A DNA stretch of 64,000 nucleotides from DASSFG01 sp035547915 (GCA_035547915.1 DASZTS010000119.1:48018-112017); one strand, 5' to 3'. Positions 34,766 through 43,594 are shown, counted from the first letter of the stretch. Notes: generated by a model from the sequence alone, not told the origin. Numbers and translations: made by a program.

Positions 34766-35725
34766 ATGCGCCGTCGACCCGCGTTTACGTTGGTCGAGCT
34801 GTTGGTCGTGATCGCCGTCATCGGCATCCTGGTGGCGCTGTTGATTCCCGCCGTGCAGGCGGCGCGCGAAAGCGCCCGCCGCGCGCAGTGCTCTACACGA
34901 CTCAGGCAGATCGGCCTGGCATTGACGCTCTACCACGACGCGCACAAAACGTTCCCGCCGGGCTATATTTACAACGGTCCGCTCAAGCCGCCGCCCGTGA
35001 ACCCCAACCTGCACAAGTTCATCTTCGACTCCCCGAGTTTCGCCAACGATCCGCCGAGCGATCCGGGGTGGAGTTGGCTGACGCTGAGCCTCCCCTTCTT
35101 GGAACAGGCACCGCTCTATAACGCCATCGACTTGACCTCCGCCGTCTGGTATCCGCAGAACGACGCGCTGCGCACGCTGCCGCTCGCCGTCGGCTCTTGC
35201 CCGAGCGATCGGGGAATCGGCGTCTTTACCATCCTGAAGGACATCGGCGTCGAAACTTGGATGGCCTACACGACCAGCTATACCGCTTGCTTCGGCACCT
35301 ACGGTCTGATCAACACCGACCCGGATTACGGCAACGGGCTCTTTCAACGCAACAGCCATTACCGCCTGGCCGACGTTCTCGACGGCAGCAGCAGCACGAT
35401 CGCCGTCGGCGAGCGGGCCGCCCTGTTCGCCAAGGCGCCCTGGGCGGGCGTCATCACGCACGGCACCATCCGTACCACGCCGGGAGCGCCCGTCTATACA
35501 TCGACCGTGGAACAGGCTCCGGTCATGGCGATGGCCCGCACGGCCAACAACTACCTGAATAGCCCGTTCAGCGAACCGTACGACTTCTTCTCGGCGCACG
35601 GCGAGCTGGTCAATTTCGTGTTCGTCGACGGTTCGGTCCGTCCGCTCTCGGTGTCGATCGATCTGGACGCGTTGCATTCTCTGTCGACGATCGCCTGGAG
35701 CGAAGCGGTGCAGCAACAACCGTGA
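34766..35725 (+). CDS. DUF1559 pilin-like protein, tandem paralogue B
   Basis: A 319-residue DUF1559 protein. I chose the ATG at 34766 rather than an in-frame start at 34703, because it gives the usual short basic leader (MRRRPAFTLVELLVVIAVIG) and keeps the promoter-to-start distance of its paralogue. It shares with paralogue A DPGWSWLTLSLPFLEQ, GLINTDPDYGNGLF, APWAGVITHGTIRTTPGAPV and a C-terminal HGELVNFVFVDGSVRPL. The stop overlaps the start of the next gene (GTGA), so this gene and the small lipoprotein are coupled. Likely location is the cell envelope after prepilin processing. Confidence 0.9.
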   Translation: MRRRPAFTLVELLVVIAVIGILVALLIPAVQAARESARRAQCSTRLRQIGLALTLYHDAHKTFPPGYIYNGPLKPPPVNPNLHKFIFDSPSFANDPPSDPGWSWLTLSLPFLEQAPLYNAIDLTSAVWYPQNDALRTLPLAVGSCPSDRGIGVFTILKDIGVETWMAYTTSYTACFGTYGLINTDPDYGNGLFQRNSHYRLADVLDGSSSTIAVGERAALFAKAPWAGVITHGTIRTTPGAPVYTSTVEQAPVMAMARTANNYLNSPFSEPYDFFSAHGELVNFVFVDGSVRPLSVSIDLDALHSLSTIAWSEAVQQQP

Positions 35726-36267
35726 GCGATCTCGACCGACGTTACTGGCCGTTGCTGTTGCTACTGGCGCTGGGGTGTAGCCGCGGTCCGGCCGCGCCCA
35801 TCTTGAGCGATTCGCACGTCTATCAGAGCGCCAACGAAGGGCTCCGTTTCCTGGTTCCCGACGGCTGGCATCAATCGGCCAGTTCCGTGCTTCCGCCCGG
35901 CGAGTTGCGGGGCGACGTTCTGCTCGTGCGATACAACCTCACCAGCGATGCGCCCGGTTCGGCGCTCCTCGTCCTCTGCACGGACGAGAAGAAGGCCGGC
36001 GACCCCGAGGCGCACCACGCAGAGGCTTCGTTTCGCGCCGACCATTGGGAGCCGCTCGAGCCGGCCAAGACGGTGACCGTGCACGGCGTGCCGGCCGAGA
36101 GGATCATCTACGAGGCGGTGATGGACGGCAAGGAGCTGAGGAAATTCGTCACCTGCTTCCGCCGCAAGGGACGGCTCTATTCGTTCGTGGGCCTCTTCGC
36201 CGCGGACGATGCATCGGCCCGGCAGCAGATCGAGCGCGCCAGCGACGACGTTATTTGGACTCCTTAG
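35722..36267 (+). CDS. Small lipoprotein coupled to a DUF1559 gene
   Basis: A 181-residue protein starting with GTG, overlapping the previous stop by four bases. The N-terminus WPLLLLLALGCSRG has a lipobox (LALGC), so it is probably lipid-anchored after Cys19. The body reads as a single compact domain, with NEGLRFLVPDGWHQSAS near residues 39-55, ALLVLCTDEKK, VTVHGVPAERIIYEAVMDGK and a C-terminal FRRKGRLYSFVGLFAADDAS. The pattern 'GLRFLVPDGW' is common in planctomycete proteins resembling PsbP/MOG1-like folds, but I cannot assign a family with certainty. It is encoded directly behind DUF1559 paralogue B, suggesting a shared envelope function. Confidence 0.75.
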   Translation: MSDLDRRYWPLLLLLALGCSRGPAAPILSDSHVYQSANEGLRFLVPDGWHQSASSVLPPGELRGDVLLVRYNLTSDAPGSALLVLCTDEKKAGDPEAHHAEASFRADHWEPLEPAKTVTVHGVPAERIIYEAVMDGKELRKFVTCFRRKGRLYSFVGLFAADDASARQQIERASDDVIWTP

Positions 36268-36276
36268 GGGGCCCTA

Positions 36277-37233
36277 TCAGCCGCCCTTGGGATCGTCGTC
36301 GTCCTCTTCGCCGGCGGGCTTTTCCTCGTCGGAGGCGATCAACTTGAGCGCCTTCTCGGCGGCTTCGCGGACGAGCTGTTCCTCGTCGTCGAGCAGTTTC
36401 TCAACCTGCGGGACGGCCGCGCTGGCCAACTTCCCCAACTGCCCCAGCGAGCGGACCGCGTCGCGCCTCACGCGCACCGCATCGTCCGACAACCGCTCGA
36501 TCAGCACGGGCACTCCCTTTTCGGCGGCGGCTGAGCCCAATTCGCCGATCGCTTCGGCACAATGCTCACGAATGTGCCATTCTTCGTCCTCGATCGAGGC
36601 GATCAGCGCGTCGAGCGCGTCGATCGCGCCGGGGCCGATCTTGCCGATGGTCCGCGCCGCATGCCAGCGGGTCTCGGGCGTTTTCTGTTTGTCGTTGAGC
36701 AGCGTGATCAGTTCGGGAACGGCGGGCGCGGCGGCGCCTCGATATTGGCTCAGCGCCTTTTCGGCCTCGACGACGTTGCCCGTCTTGAGCTGTGAGATCA
36801 GGGCCGGCACCGCCAACTCGGCCGGCGCTTCGAGCTTCGGCAGGGCTTCGGCGCAGACGGCCTGCACGTGCGGATCGGGATCGTTCACTCCGGCGGCCAC
36901 GGCCGGAGCGGCTGACGCGGCATCGGGGCCGAGTTTCGCGAGCAGTTCCACCGACTTCCAGCGCAATTCGGCATCGGCCGCGGAGGACGAACCCTGCAAG
37001 ATCTCCACCAATACGGGCACGGCGGCGGCATGTCCCCGCTCCAAGGCGGCCAGCGCCTCGGCCTGTGTCGCCGGGTCGGCCCGCAATGCCCGCGACCAGT
37101 AACGCGTCGGCCGTTCTTGGAAGAACGCATCGCCGGACAACTTGCCCATGACGACCTGCGTGGGTTCGGCGATGATTCCCACGGCCAACACGACCGGCAG
37201 CGCCATGGCGATTCCGATCCAGATTCGCTTCAT
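36277..37233 (-). CDS. HEAT-repeat protein with a membrane anchor
   Basis: A 318-residue protein from the ATG at 37233, which avoids overlap with the upstream gene; a start at 37275 would overlap it. An N-terminal hydrophobic helix (IWIGIAMALPVVLAVGII) acts as anchor or signal. From ~residue 60 there are about seven HEAT/PBS-lyase-like repeats, e.g. RWKSVELLAKLGPDAASAAP, VQAVCAEALPKLEAPAE, RWHAARTIGKIGPGAIDAL, IREHCAEAIGELGSAAAEKG and VRRDAVRSLGQLGKLASAA. The C-terminus is acidic (GEEDDDDPKGG). Such solenoids are protein-binding scaffolds. It lies 19 bases downstream of the gamma-glutamyltransferase gene and is probably co-transcribed with it. Confidence 0.82.
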   Translation of the reverse strand: MKRIWIGIAMALPVVLAVGIIAEPTQVVMGKLSGDAFFQERPTRYWSRALRADPATQAEALAALERGHAAAVPVLVEILQGSSSAADAELRWKSVELLAKLGPDAASAAPAVAAGVNDPDPHVQAVCAEALPKLEAPAELAVPALISQLKTGNVVEAEKALSQYRGAAAPAVPELITLLNDKQKTPETRWHAARTIGKIGPGAIDALDALIASIEDEEWHIREHCAEAIGELGSAAAEKGVPVLIERLSDDAVRVRRDAVRSLGQLGKLASAAVPQVEKLLDDEEQLVREAAEKALKLIASDEEKPAGEEDDDDPKGG

Positions 37234-37252
37234 CGTTTCACCCAGTTCAGCG

Positions 37253-38965
37253 TCAATAACCCGCCGCGCAGCCATCCTTGCGCGATTCGCTGCCGCCGTG
37301 CAACGTGCCGTGTTCCCAGTCGATCAGGATTCCCTGGTAGCCGCCGTATCCGCCGCGCGCCCGAGCGACGTGGTGCCCCTTGGCCCGCAAGGCGTCGACC
37401 GCCGCATCGCTGATCCCCGATTCGACGAACACGCGGCCGCCCTTGGGATCGGCCGGCAGGCCGGTGGGCGTGGCGCTCCCCGCGTGCCGGACGCGTGCGG
37501 CATCGCCGGCCGCCTGCACGTTCATCTTGAAGTCGATCACGTTCACCAGCACCTGCACGTGTCCCTGCGGCTGCATGTCGCCGCCCATCACGCCGAACAC
37601 GAACCAGGGCTTGCCGTCCTTCGTGGCGAGCGCGGGGATGATGGTGTGGAACGGCCGCTTGTGCGGCTGATAGCGGTTCGGATGGTTGTCTTCAAACGTG
37701 AAGAGTGCGCCGCGGTTTTGCAGGGCGAAACCGACATCGCCCGGCACGACCTGCGAGCCGAAGCCGGAAAAGTTGCTCTGGATGTACGAGCAGCAATTGC
37801 GATCGCGATCGACAACCGTCAGATAGATCGTGTCGCCGCGGGCCAGCAAAGGGTCGCCGGCGGGCACGTCGGTCGCCGCGCGGGCCATGTCGATGCGGCC
37901 GCGCTGTCGCGCGGCATAAGGTTTTGAAATCAACTCGGCTACCGGCAGTTTGGCGAAGGCCGGGTCGGCATAGAAGCGGGCCCGGTCGGCATAGGCCAGC
38001 TTCTTGGCCTCGAGGAACAGGTGGAGATAATCGGGATGGCCGGGCCCGATGGCAGCCAGGTCGAATCCCTCCAGCAGGTTCAGCATCTCCAGCGCGGCGA
38101 TGCCCTGACCGTTGGGCGGCAGTTCCCACACCTCGTAGCCACGATAGGTGGTCGAAACGGGATCGACCCAATCGCTGCGATGGTCCTCGAAATCCGGACG
38201 GCTGAAGTGGCCGCCGTTGGCCCGGCTGAAGGCCACGATGGCGTCGGCGATCGCGCCGCGGTAGAAAGCGTCGCCGCCCCCCGCGGCAATCGCGCGATAA
38301 CTGGCGGCCAGCCGCGGATTGCGAAATATCTCGCCCGCGACGGGAGCCTTGCCGTCGGTCAAGAACGTCTTCACCGAGTCGGGCCAGGGGGCCAGATCCT
38401 TCTCCGACGCCTTCCAATCGGCGGCGATGATCTCGCTCACCGGGAAACCGTGTTCGGCGTAGCCGATCGCCGCCTGCAACAAGTCGCCGAGCGGTCGGCT
38501 GCCGAAGCGAGCGTTCAGGTCCGACCAACCGGCCACGCAGCCGGGCACCGACCACGACAGCGGACCGTCGTCGGGGATGGTCTTGGTGATCCCCTCTTGG
38601 GCGAACACCTCACGCGTCAATTCGTACGGGCTGCGGCCGCTGCCGTTGAGGCCGTACAGTTTCTGCGTCTTGGCGTCCCAATAGATCACGAACAGGTCGC
38701 CACCGATGCCGCAGCTCATCGGCTCGACCACGCCCATGACCGCGCCGGCCGCGATCGCCGCGTCGGCCGCGTTGCCGCCCGCCTTCAAGACGTCGAGTCC
38801 CGCCTGCGCGGCCAGCGGCTGGCTGGTGGCGACGATGCCGTGTTCGGCCACGATCGCCGATCGGCCCTGCCAGGGCTTGCCGCTCGGGCGGTCAAATGCG
38901 GCGGCGACGGTCGGAAGAGCCATGTTGGCGATGACGCAGAGCCATCCAAGCGCACGAGCGGTCAT
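37253..38965 (-). CDS. ggt: Gamma-glutamyltransferase
   Basis: A 570-residue Ntn-hydrolase of the gamma-glutamyltranspeptidase family, which cleaves glutathione and related gamma-glutamyl compounds in the periplasm. A signal peptide is visible at residues 1-23 (LCVIANMALPTVAAA). Family motifs include VATSQPLAAQAGLDVLKAGG, EPMSCGIGGDLFVIYWD, ELPPNGQGIAALEMLNLL, and the autoprocessing site GDTIYLTVVDRDRN, where Thr379 is the expected nucleophile of the small subunit. Later motifs are QSNFSGFGSQVV and VMGGDMQPQGHVQVLVNV. Length and order are normal. It is first in a pair with the HEAT-repeat gene. The true substrate may differ from glutathione. Confidence 0.92.
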   Translation of the reverse strand: MTARALGWLCVIANMALPTVAAAFDRPSGKPWQGRSAIVAEHGIVATSQPLAAQAGLDVLKAGGNAADAAIAAGAVMGVVEPMSCGIGGDLFVIYWDAKTQKLYGLNGSGRSPYELTREVFAQEGITKTIPDDGPLSWSVPGCVAGWSDLNARFGSRPLGDLLQAAIGYAEHGFPVSEIIAADWKASEKDLAPWPDSVKTFLTDGKAPVAGEIFRNPRLAASYRAIAAGGGDAFYRGAIADAIVAFSRANGGHFSRPDFEDHRSDWVDPVSTTYRGYEVWELPPNGQGIAALEMLNLLEGFDLAAIGPGHPDYLHLFLEAKKLAYADRARFYADPAFAKLPVAELISKPYAARQRGRIDMARAATDVPAGDPLLARGDTIYLTVVDRDRNCCSYIQSNFSGFGSQVVPGDVGFALQNRGALFTFEDNHPNRYQPHKRPFHTIIPALATKDGKPWFVFGVMGGDMQPQGHVQVLVNVIDFKMNVQAAGDAARVRHAGSATPTGLPADPKGGRVFVESGISDAAVDALRAKGHHVARARGGYGGYQGILIDWEHGTLHGGSESRKDGCAAGY

Positions 38966-39151
38966 AGTGCTGGCGAATGTCGGACGCGAAGCGGAAGCGC
39001 CCCCGCCGGCCGAGCCGGCGTTGCCCCTGCCACTCTACCCGCCCGCGCGCCCGCGGTCCACGGTGCGTCACCGTGTCGTCGCGGCGCGAACGCCGCTTGA
39101 TTTCACCGCGGTAATCGGACAAAATCCGGTTCCTGTTCCGCCAGCCCAGGT

Positions 39152-40102
39152 ATGCCGATGGTTTTCGACCAGATCGAATCGCTCAAGCAACAATACACGG
39201 ACAAGTATGTGATCGTCGACGAGACGCGGCCGGAGCTGTCGCGGTTTCGCGGCCTGGCCGGCCAGATCAAGACGGTCAACATGAGCGGCCGGGCACTGGT
39301 GGAATTCGAGGCGTACAACAACATCGGCTGGTACGACATCGAGCTCGATTTCTTGAAGGTCGTCGACAAGCCGCTCCCCAAGCCGGCCGAAGACAAACAC
39401 GCCAAACCGGCCGCCAAGGCCGCCGCGAAGCCGGCTGCCGAACCGGCCAAGCCCAAGGCCGAGGCCCCGGCAGGCGAAAAGAAGCCTTCCGCGCTGGAGA
39501 TGGCCCGCGCCCAAGGTGCCGCCAAGAAACCGGGCGAGGCCCCCAAGAAGTCGACGAGCGACATCCTGGCCGCCGCGCGGGGCGGTAAGGCTGCCGCCCC
39601 TATGGCAAAAGAGGCTCCCGCGCCGAAAGAAGTTGCCGCGCCCAAAGAACCCGCCGCACCGAAAGCCGCGGCGGCGCCCGCACCGGCTGCCGGCGGCGAG
39701 AAGAAGCGGCCGAGCACGGCCGAGATCATCGCCGCCGCCAGGGCCAAGAAGGGGTTGGAGCCCGCGGCACCCATTGCTGCCGCCCCAGCGTCCCCGGCAC
39801 CAGCGCCTCCGCCGGCTCCCGCCGCGGCAACCCCGCCGGCCGCCGGAAAGAAACCGTCGACCGCCGAGATTCTAGCCGCGGCACGTCGCAAGGCGGCGCC
39901 GACGGAGGCCGCCGCCCCTCCGGCGCCGGTCGCCCCGGAACCCGCGGCCGAAGCTCCCGCGCCCGTCGTCGAAGAAACGGCCGCCGAGCCCGCGCCACCG
40001 GTGGCCGCCGAGAAGCCGGCCGCCAAGGCAGCCCCGGCCGGAGACCTTCCCAAGACCACGGCCGAAAAAATTGCCTGGTGCCGTCAACACGACGCCAAGT
40101 GA
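39152..40102 (+). CDS. Low-complexity Ala/Pro/Lys protein with a conserved N-terminus and repeated EILAAAR motif
   Basis: A 316-residue protein. Residues 1-~75 are an ordered domain (MVFDQIESLKQQYTDKYVIV, then FRGLAGQIKTVNMSGRALVE and NIGWYDIELDFLKVVDKPL), suggestive of a small SH3-like beta barrel. The rest is Ala/Pro/Lys-rich linker carrying five related motifs: KKPSALEMARAQG, KKSTSDILAAARGG, KRPSTAEIIAAARAK, KKPSTAEILAAARRK and the C-terminal KTTAEKIAWCRQHD. The repeats look like short amphipathic helices spaced for multivalent binding. I do not recognise a named family; similar proteins seem restricted to planctomycetes. The open frame on the other strand is a by-product of GC-rich repeats. 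Confidence 0.78.
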   Translation: MPMVFDQIESLKQQYTDKYVIVDETRPELSRFRGLAGQIKTVNMSGRALVEFEAYNNIGWYDIELDFLKVVDKPLPKPAEDKHAKPAAKAAAKPAAEPAKPKAEAPAGEKKPSALEMARAQGAAKKPGEAPKKSTSDILAAARGGKAAAPMAKEAPAPKEVAAPKEPAAPKAAAAPAPAAGGEKKRPSTAEIIAAARAKKGLEPAAPIAAAPASPAPAPPPAPAAATPPAAGKKPSTAEILAAARRKAAPTEAAAPPAPVAPEPAAEAPAPVVEETAAEPAPPVAAEKPAAKAAPAGDLPKTTAEKIAWCRQHDAK

Positions 40103-40183
40103 CGATCGCGTCGGTGCCGTCTCGACCGAATCCACGCAGCGCACTTCTGCGCAAATAACAATAACACCGCGCCGCTTCGCTTT

Positions 40184-40529
40184 AGAGCGGCTGATAAAAC
40201 CCGGAACCCGGAGCGCCAAGAGCGCGCCCATAATGCTTCGTCTTGATTTCGACGCACTGTCATTTAAGAGCAACCGACAAAACCGGATCGAGATCCAACA
40301 AATCGGCGTTTCACGGTGAGACTGGAAATTGGCGTTACCTCGATTAGCTGCCGATTAGCTGACATGTTGTTGCCCGTCGAGATGTCCGCGGAAACGATGC
40401 GAGGTGAGATTCGCCTGCTTTGGTTTCACCGTGAGACCTGGTCGCCGATCGGCCAGCCCGGATTCTTCGGCACACCCTGATCGCCCACGGCTCGCGCTGC
40501 TTGTCGATGCCGGCGAGCGCGCCCATAAT
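40184..40529. repeat. Broken and rearranged R1 repeat region
   Basis: An end fragment in one orientation (AGAGCGGCTGATAAAACCCG at 40184-40203) is followed by a half copy in the other orientation (from AGAGCAACCGACAAAACC at 40267, through AATCGGCGTTTCACGG, to ~40315). A 15-base direct repeat, GAGCGCGCCCATAAT, lies at 40220-40234 and 40515-40529. TTTCACGGTGAGACTGG near 40308 has a near copy, TTTCACCGTGAGACCTGG, near 40427. The tandem 11-mer CGATTAGCTG(C) is at 40341-40361. The 464-base gap 40103-40566 has no gene and looks like a mosaic of R1 copies. Confidence 0.65.
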
Positions 40530-40566
40530 CCTGTAATTCGTCGAGTTACAGATTCGGATTTCGGCG

Positions 40567-41661
40567 ATGAACGTCACGATGCCTACGGCGCGACGCAATT
40601 GGCGGCTATCGCTACGGGCCTTGCTCTTCGCGCTGTTTCTCGCGGAGCTGCTGGCCTGCTGGTTGCTCAAGACCGATCAGTGGCGAAAGCTGGGCCTCGG
40701 ATGGCAGCTCTGGGCGGTGGTTCTCGCGACGGTCGTCGCCGTGACGTTCGTCGTCAGTCATGCCATTTGGCTCTTGCGACGCCGGTTCCAGTTCGGCCTC
40801 AGAACGCTGCTCTCGTCGGTGTTGCTCGTTGGGACGGTGCTGGGTGTATTCGGCATCCGACTACAGCAGACCGAGAAACAGCGTCATGCCGCCGCGGCAC
40901 TGAGCGCAAAGGGCGCCGGCGTCTATTACGTGGGCAACAACGAACCCGGCCTGCTCACCTACGTCGGACGACAGTATTTCCAAGAACCGATCGCGGTCAC
41001 TTTCCAAGGTGGCATGAGTGCCCGTGACCTCGCGAATATCACCGCTCTGACGCAACTCGAGCAGTTGAACCTTTGTAACTCGCCTCTTGTTGACACTGAT
41101 CTGGGGCATTTTTCAGGACTACGGCAACTGCGGCACATCGCTCTGGTCCGAACCGGTGTTACTGGAACGGGACTGCAACATCTGGGTTCGCAGCCGAACT
41201 TATACGACCTCTGCTTGTGTCAAAGTCCGATTGATGACGTAGGGCTCCGGACCGTGAGCCGATTCAAGAATCTCGTGTCGTTGAACCTGAGCCAGACGCG
41301 GATCAGCGACGCAGGTCTAGCACATCTTGCGGGGCTGGAGCAGCTCTCGGATCTCTACCTCGACGGCACGACGATCACGGGCCAAGGGTTTGTGCATCTG
41401 CGCTCGTTGAGGAATCTGGAGCAGATCAGCTTGGACGCAAGTTGGGTGGGAAACGACGGTATGGCGCATTTACAACAACTTCCGCGCCTGCTTTCGCTCA
41501 AGCTGTCGAACACCAACATCGACGATGCTGGCCTTGAACCGCTGTGCGGAATGCCGGGCTTGCGGATGCTGAATCTGGATGGAACGGATGTGACCGAAGA
41601 CGGATTGCAGCGATTGAGGCAGCAATTGCCGAACTGCGTCATCATTCGTTCCTCGCCTTAG
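40567..41661 (+). CDS. Membrane protein with leucine-rich repeats
   Basis: A 364-residue protein. The N-terminal 110 residues contain three hydrophobic helices (LSLRALLFALFLAELLACWL, LWAVVLATVVAVTFVVSHAI, LLSSVLLVGTVLGVFGIRL). The first and third follow the planctomycete 'FSLRxLL' pattern. From ~residue 150 there are about seven leucine-rich repeats of ~24 residues, e.g. LTQLEQLNLCNSPLVDTDL, FKNLVSLNLSQTRISDAGLA, LEQLSDLYLDGTTITGQG and MPGLRMLNLDGTDVTEDGL, the cysteine-poor bacterial GALA/RI-like type. The repeats probably bind protein on one face of the membrane. It ends 4 bases before an R4 repeat. No partner gene is obvious. Confidence 0.82.
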   Translation: MNVTMPTARRNWRLSLRALLFALFLAELLACWLLKTDQWRKLGLGWQLWAVVLATVVAVTFVVSHAIWLLRRRFQFGLRTLLSSVLLVGTVLGVFGIRLQQTEKQRHAAAALSAKGAGVYYVGNNEPGLLTYVGRQYFQEPIAVTFQGGMSARDLANITALTQLEQLNLCNSPLVDTDLGHFSGLRQLRHIALVRTGVTGTGLQHLGSQPNLYDLCLCQSPIDDVGLRTVSRFKNLVSLNLSQTRISDAGLAHLAGLEQLSDLYLDGTTITGQGFVHLRSLRNLEQISLDASWVGNDGMAHLQQLPRLLSLKLSNTNIDDAGLEPLCGMPGLRMLNLDGTDVTEDGLQRLRQQLPNCVIIRSSP

Positions 41662-41664
41662 CAG

Positions 41665-41752
41665 GGGCCGTGCAAAGGGGTGGGAGGTTGAGAAGACGTG
41701 GTGTCTCTGTGACTCTCGGCCGCTTTGTATCCCCATCTCGTCCCGCCGACCG
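41665..41752. repeat. R4 direct repeat, left copy
   Basis: About 88 bases related to 42239-42321. Shared pieces include GGGAGG, AGACGTGGTGTCT (a small AGAC/GTCT hairpin), GTGACTC and TTTGTATCCC in the same order. It ends 12 bases before the start of the 148-residue gene. Confidence 0.6.
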
Positions 41753-41764
41753 TAAAATCGGGGC

Positions 41765-42211
41765 ATGCAGTTTTCCGATTCGGACTTTGACCGGCTGTCT
41801 TGGCACGATTGCCATATCTGGGGAATCTCCTTCCGCAGTGGCGAGCCGAGCGAGGGCGACTGGACGAGCGAACTGCTTCTCGACATCGACTTCATTTGCG
41901 AGTGGTGCTGCACCAATCCGAATGGCCGATTTCGCGTCGCTCCGGCTACTCTGGCCTTTCATGACGTGGGGTCGCTGGAAATCGCCGTTCATTGGACGGA
42001 TTCGAGTTTGGCCTACCCGCTTTCGATCGCTGAGATTTCTCGTGCAGCCGAAGGCTCAACGAGCCGGTGGCGCGTCGCCTTAAATTGGCCGGAAGGCGGG
42101 GAGATCACGTTCCTCGCGGTCGGTTTTAATCAAACACTTAGAGCCGAGCCGGTTTTGATCGAAGAACAGCGATTTACCCTACGTGAGCGAGAGAATTTGC
42201 TCGGTCGTTAG
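41765..42211 (+). CDS. Hypothetical 148-residue protein framed by R4 repeats
   Basis: I do not recognise the family. The protein begins MQFSDSDFDRLSWHDCHIWG and has a conserved-looking beta-rich core: SELLLDIDFICEWCC, RFRVAPATLAFHDVGSLEIA, then SRWRVALNWPEGGEITFLA and a C-terminal helix (FTLRERENLL). The pattern 'WHDxxxxGI...LxLDIDxIxxW' is seen in small cytoplasmic proteins, some annotated as immunity-like, but this is a weak hint. No signal peptide or membrane segment is present. It is tightly bracketed by two R4 direct repeats (12 bases upstream, 27 downstream), which suggests a unit that moved or duplicated as a cassette. Confidence 0.65.
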   Translation: MQFSDSDFDRLSWHDCHIWGISFRSGEPSEGDWTSELLLDIDFICEWCCTNPNGRFRVAPATLAFHDVGSLEIAVHWTDSSLAYPLSIAEISRAAEGSTSRWRVALNWPEGGEITFLAVGFNQTLRAEPVLIEEQRFTLRERENLLGR

Positions 42212-42238
42212 CGGCCTTTTCTATGGTCCTTCACGTCG

Positions 42239-42321
42239 GCCGTACGAAGGGGCCGGGAGGCGAACAGACGTAGTGTCTTGTGACTCCCAACCCGTTTGTA
42301 TCCCTCCCGCTGCTCGGCGGA
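42239..42321. repeat. R4 direct repeat, right copy
   Basis: Same order of elements as the left copy: AAGGGGCCGGGAGG, AGACGTAGTGTCT, GTGACTCCC and TTTGTATCCCTCCCG. GGGAG and CTCCC can pair around the inner AGAC/GTCT hairpin. A 20-base stretch just after it (42326-42345, pyrimidine-rich) recurs at 43531-43550 with two changes. Confidence 0.6.
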
Positions 42322-42459
42322 TCAAGATTCTTATTTCCTTTCCTCCGTAACCGTTCATGCGGTGGGAAGAAGCGAGGGAACGAATTCTCTCTGGAAATAT
42401 GGACATTGGACCGCGCTCGAAGGAAGGACGAAGTCGGCGGCAGCCACCAGAAGAACTGT

Positions 42460-43095
42460 TTACCGCGGACTGCTCTGTGAGTCTCTCAGGCGCTTTAGAG
42501 CCGCGTCGTCGAGTTCCGTTACGGTCTTTAGTTCACGGGCATTTGGAAACAGCGTTTGCGCAATGCGCAGCAACGTTGGTTGGGCGAAGTCTATGTTGTC
42601 GAAATGAGTTGCAGTGCCGTTGTGAACGACCAAGATATATCTGCAACCTAGACAGAACAAAAGATCGATGCGGTCCGATTGTCGACGGAACGTTATGCAG
42701 ACCTCATAGAAGGGAAAGCAATTTTTTCCGACTCCCCATAGGTATGAGTCGGCAGACAGTAATGTCGTTGTGATAGTACGTTACTGTGGCGGTGGTAGGG
42801 CGACAGGTCCGCCCACAACGGGGTAAGTCTCGACCGGCAAGTGGTCATGGAGTTCATGAATAACGTCTCCGAGCACGGAAAGGGTAACTTCGTCGGGCGC
42901 GGTTATAGTGGCAAGGCCCCTGTCGCCACCGAACAGATCTTTCACGGTATGCGTGGGCGCCAGACGGTGTCCTGGAGGGTATAGCACTCGGATTAGACTA
43001 CGAGTAGACGAGCGGGCATGATGTATAAGGTAGCCGCTAAGTAAGAGCGCTGACACGATCGCGAAGACGGCGATACCGTTACGGCGGCGATTCAT
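42460..43095 (-). pseudogene. Exported/membrane protein gene split by a single in-frame TAA
   Basis: The upstream part (43095-42781) encodes 104 residues with an N-terminal signal or anchor (IAVFAIVSALLLSGYLIHHA), then RVLYPPGHRL...DEVTLSVLGDVIHELHDHL and ends PVVGGPVALPPPQ followed by TAA. Translation continues in the same frame beyond the stop: TITTTLLSADSYLWGVGKNC, FPFYEVCITFRRQSDRIDLL, FCLGCRYILVVHNG and TLFPNARELKTVTELDD, ending at 42460. The two parts read as one ~210-codon gene with one nonsense codon (42783-42781). The 'LSADSYLWGxGKNC' block resembles a recurrent planctomycete hypothetical protein. No frameshift is needed. It could be a recent pseudogene, a readthrough product or a sequencing error. 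Confidence 0.7.
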
Positions 43096-43219
43096 GGGCG
43101 GCTCGGCTCAAGCTGAAAATGTGGGCACGTGGCGTTAATTGGGTCGATGATCGTTCTCACCAGCGGCCGTGGGTAATTGTAGGACCGTGGCGCGTTGGCT
43201 CTATCCTGGCTGTTTGTTA

Positions 43220-43320
43220 AGAGCGGCTGACAAAACTCGGAAGCCGGAGCACCGCGGGCAACAAATCGGCCGTGAAACGCCGATTTTGTGAAGCTCGATC
43301 CGGTTTTGTCGGTTGCTCTA
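43220..43320. repeat. R1 palindromic repeat, copy in reverse orientation
   Basis: Begins AGAGCGGCTGACAAAACTCG and ends GGTTTTGTCGGTTGCTCT. The central hairpin is AATCGGC CGTGAAAC GCCGATT, extended by A/T on both sides. Flanks are TTA on the left and AAG on the right. It lies between the broken gene and the 3' end of the phage-like block. Confidence 0.85.
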
Positions 43321-43594
43321 AGAGTCGTAGTGCGTCAACATGGCTGGGAATGTCGAAGTGCGAGGGTTAGCCCGCGGTGAAGGGCAGTGGCATACTGATA
43401 TGTGTTATACAACACGCGGACCGGGTGGTCTCCCAGCGACCAACGTACGGGCAACAAAACTTTGAGCCACCACCCCGCACGGACGCGAGCCCGGCGCGGT
43501 TGCCACCTTGCTCCGGCATCGGCACGTGCGGATTCCTCTTTCCTTTCCTCGTGCTCAAGAAATGCAGTCGCCCGCTGGCCAGCCGTACCTCGCC
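43321..43594. other. Intergenic stretch after the phage-like block
   Basis: No gene I can support. A 63-codon minus-strand frame (43367-43558) lacks homology cues and probably is chance. The stretch includes a pyrimidine-rich 20-mer at 43531-43550 that matches 42326-42345 at 18 of 20 positions. The adjoining 43096-43219 is also empty. Confidence 0.5.

Noticed and set aside
41665..42321. An integron cassette with attC sites.
   Set aside because: No convincing GTTRRRY/RYYYAAC ends are seen, and no integron integrase is in the window.
43367..43558. A 63-codon minus-strand gene after the phage-like block.
   Set aside because: It has no homology cue and the codon pattern looks random; a purine-rich sequence near its start may only mimic a ribosome site.
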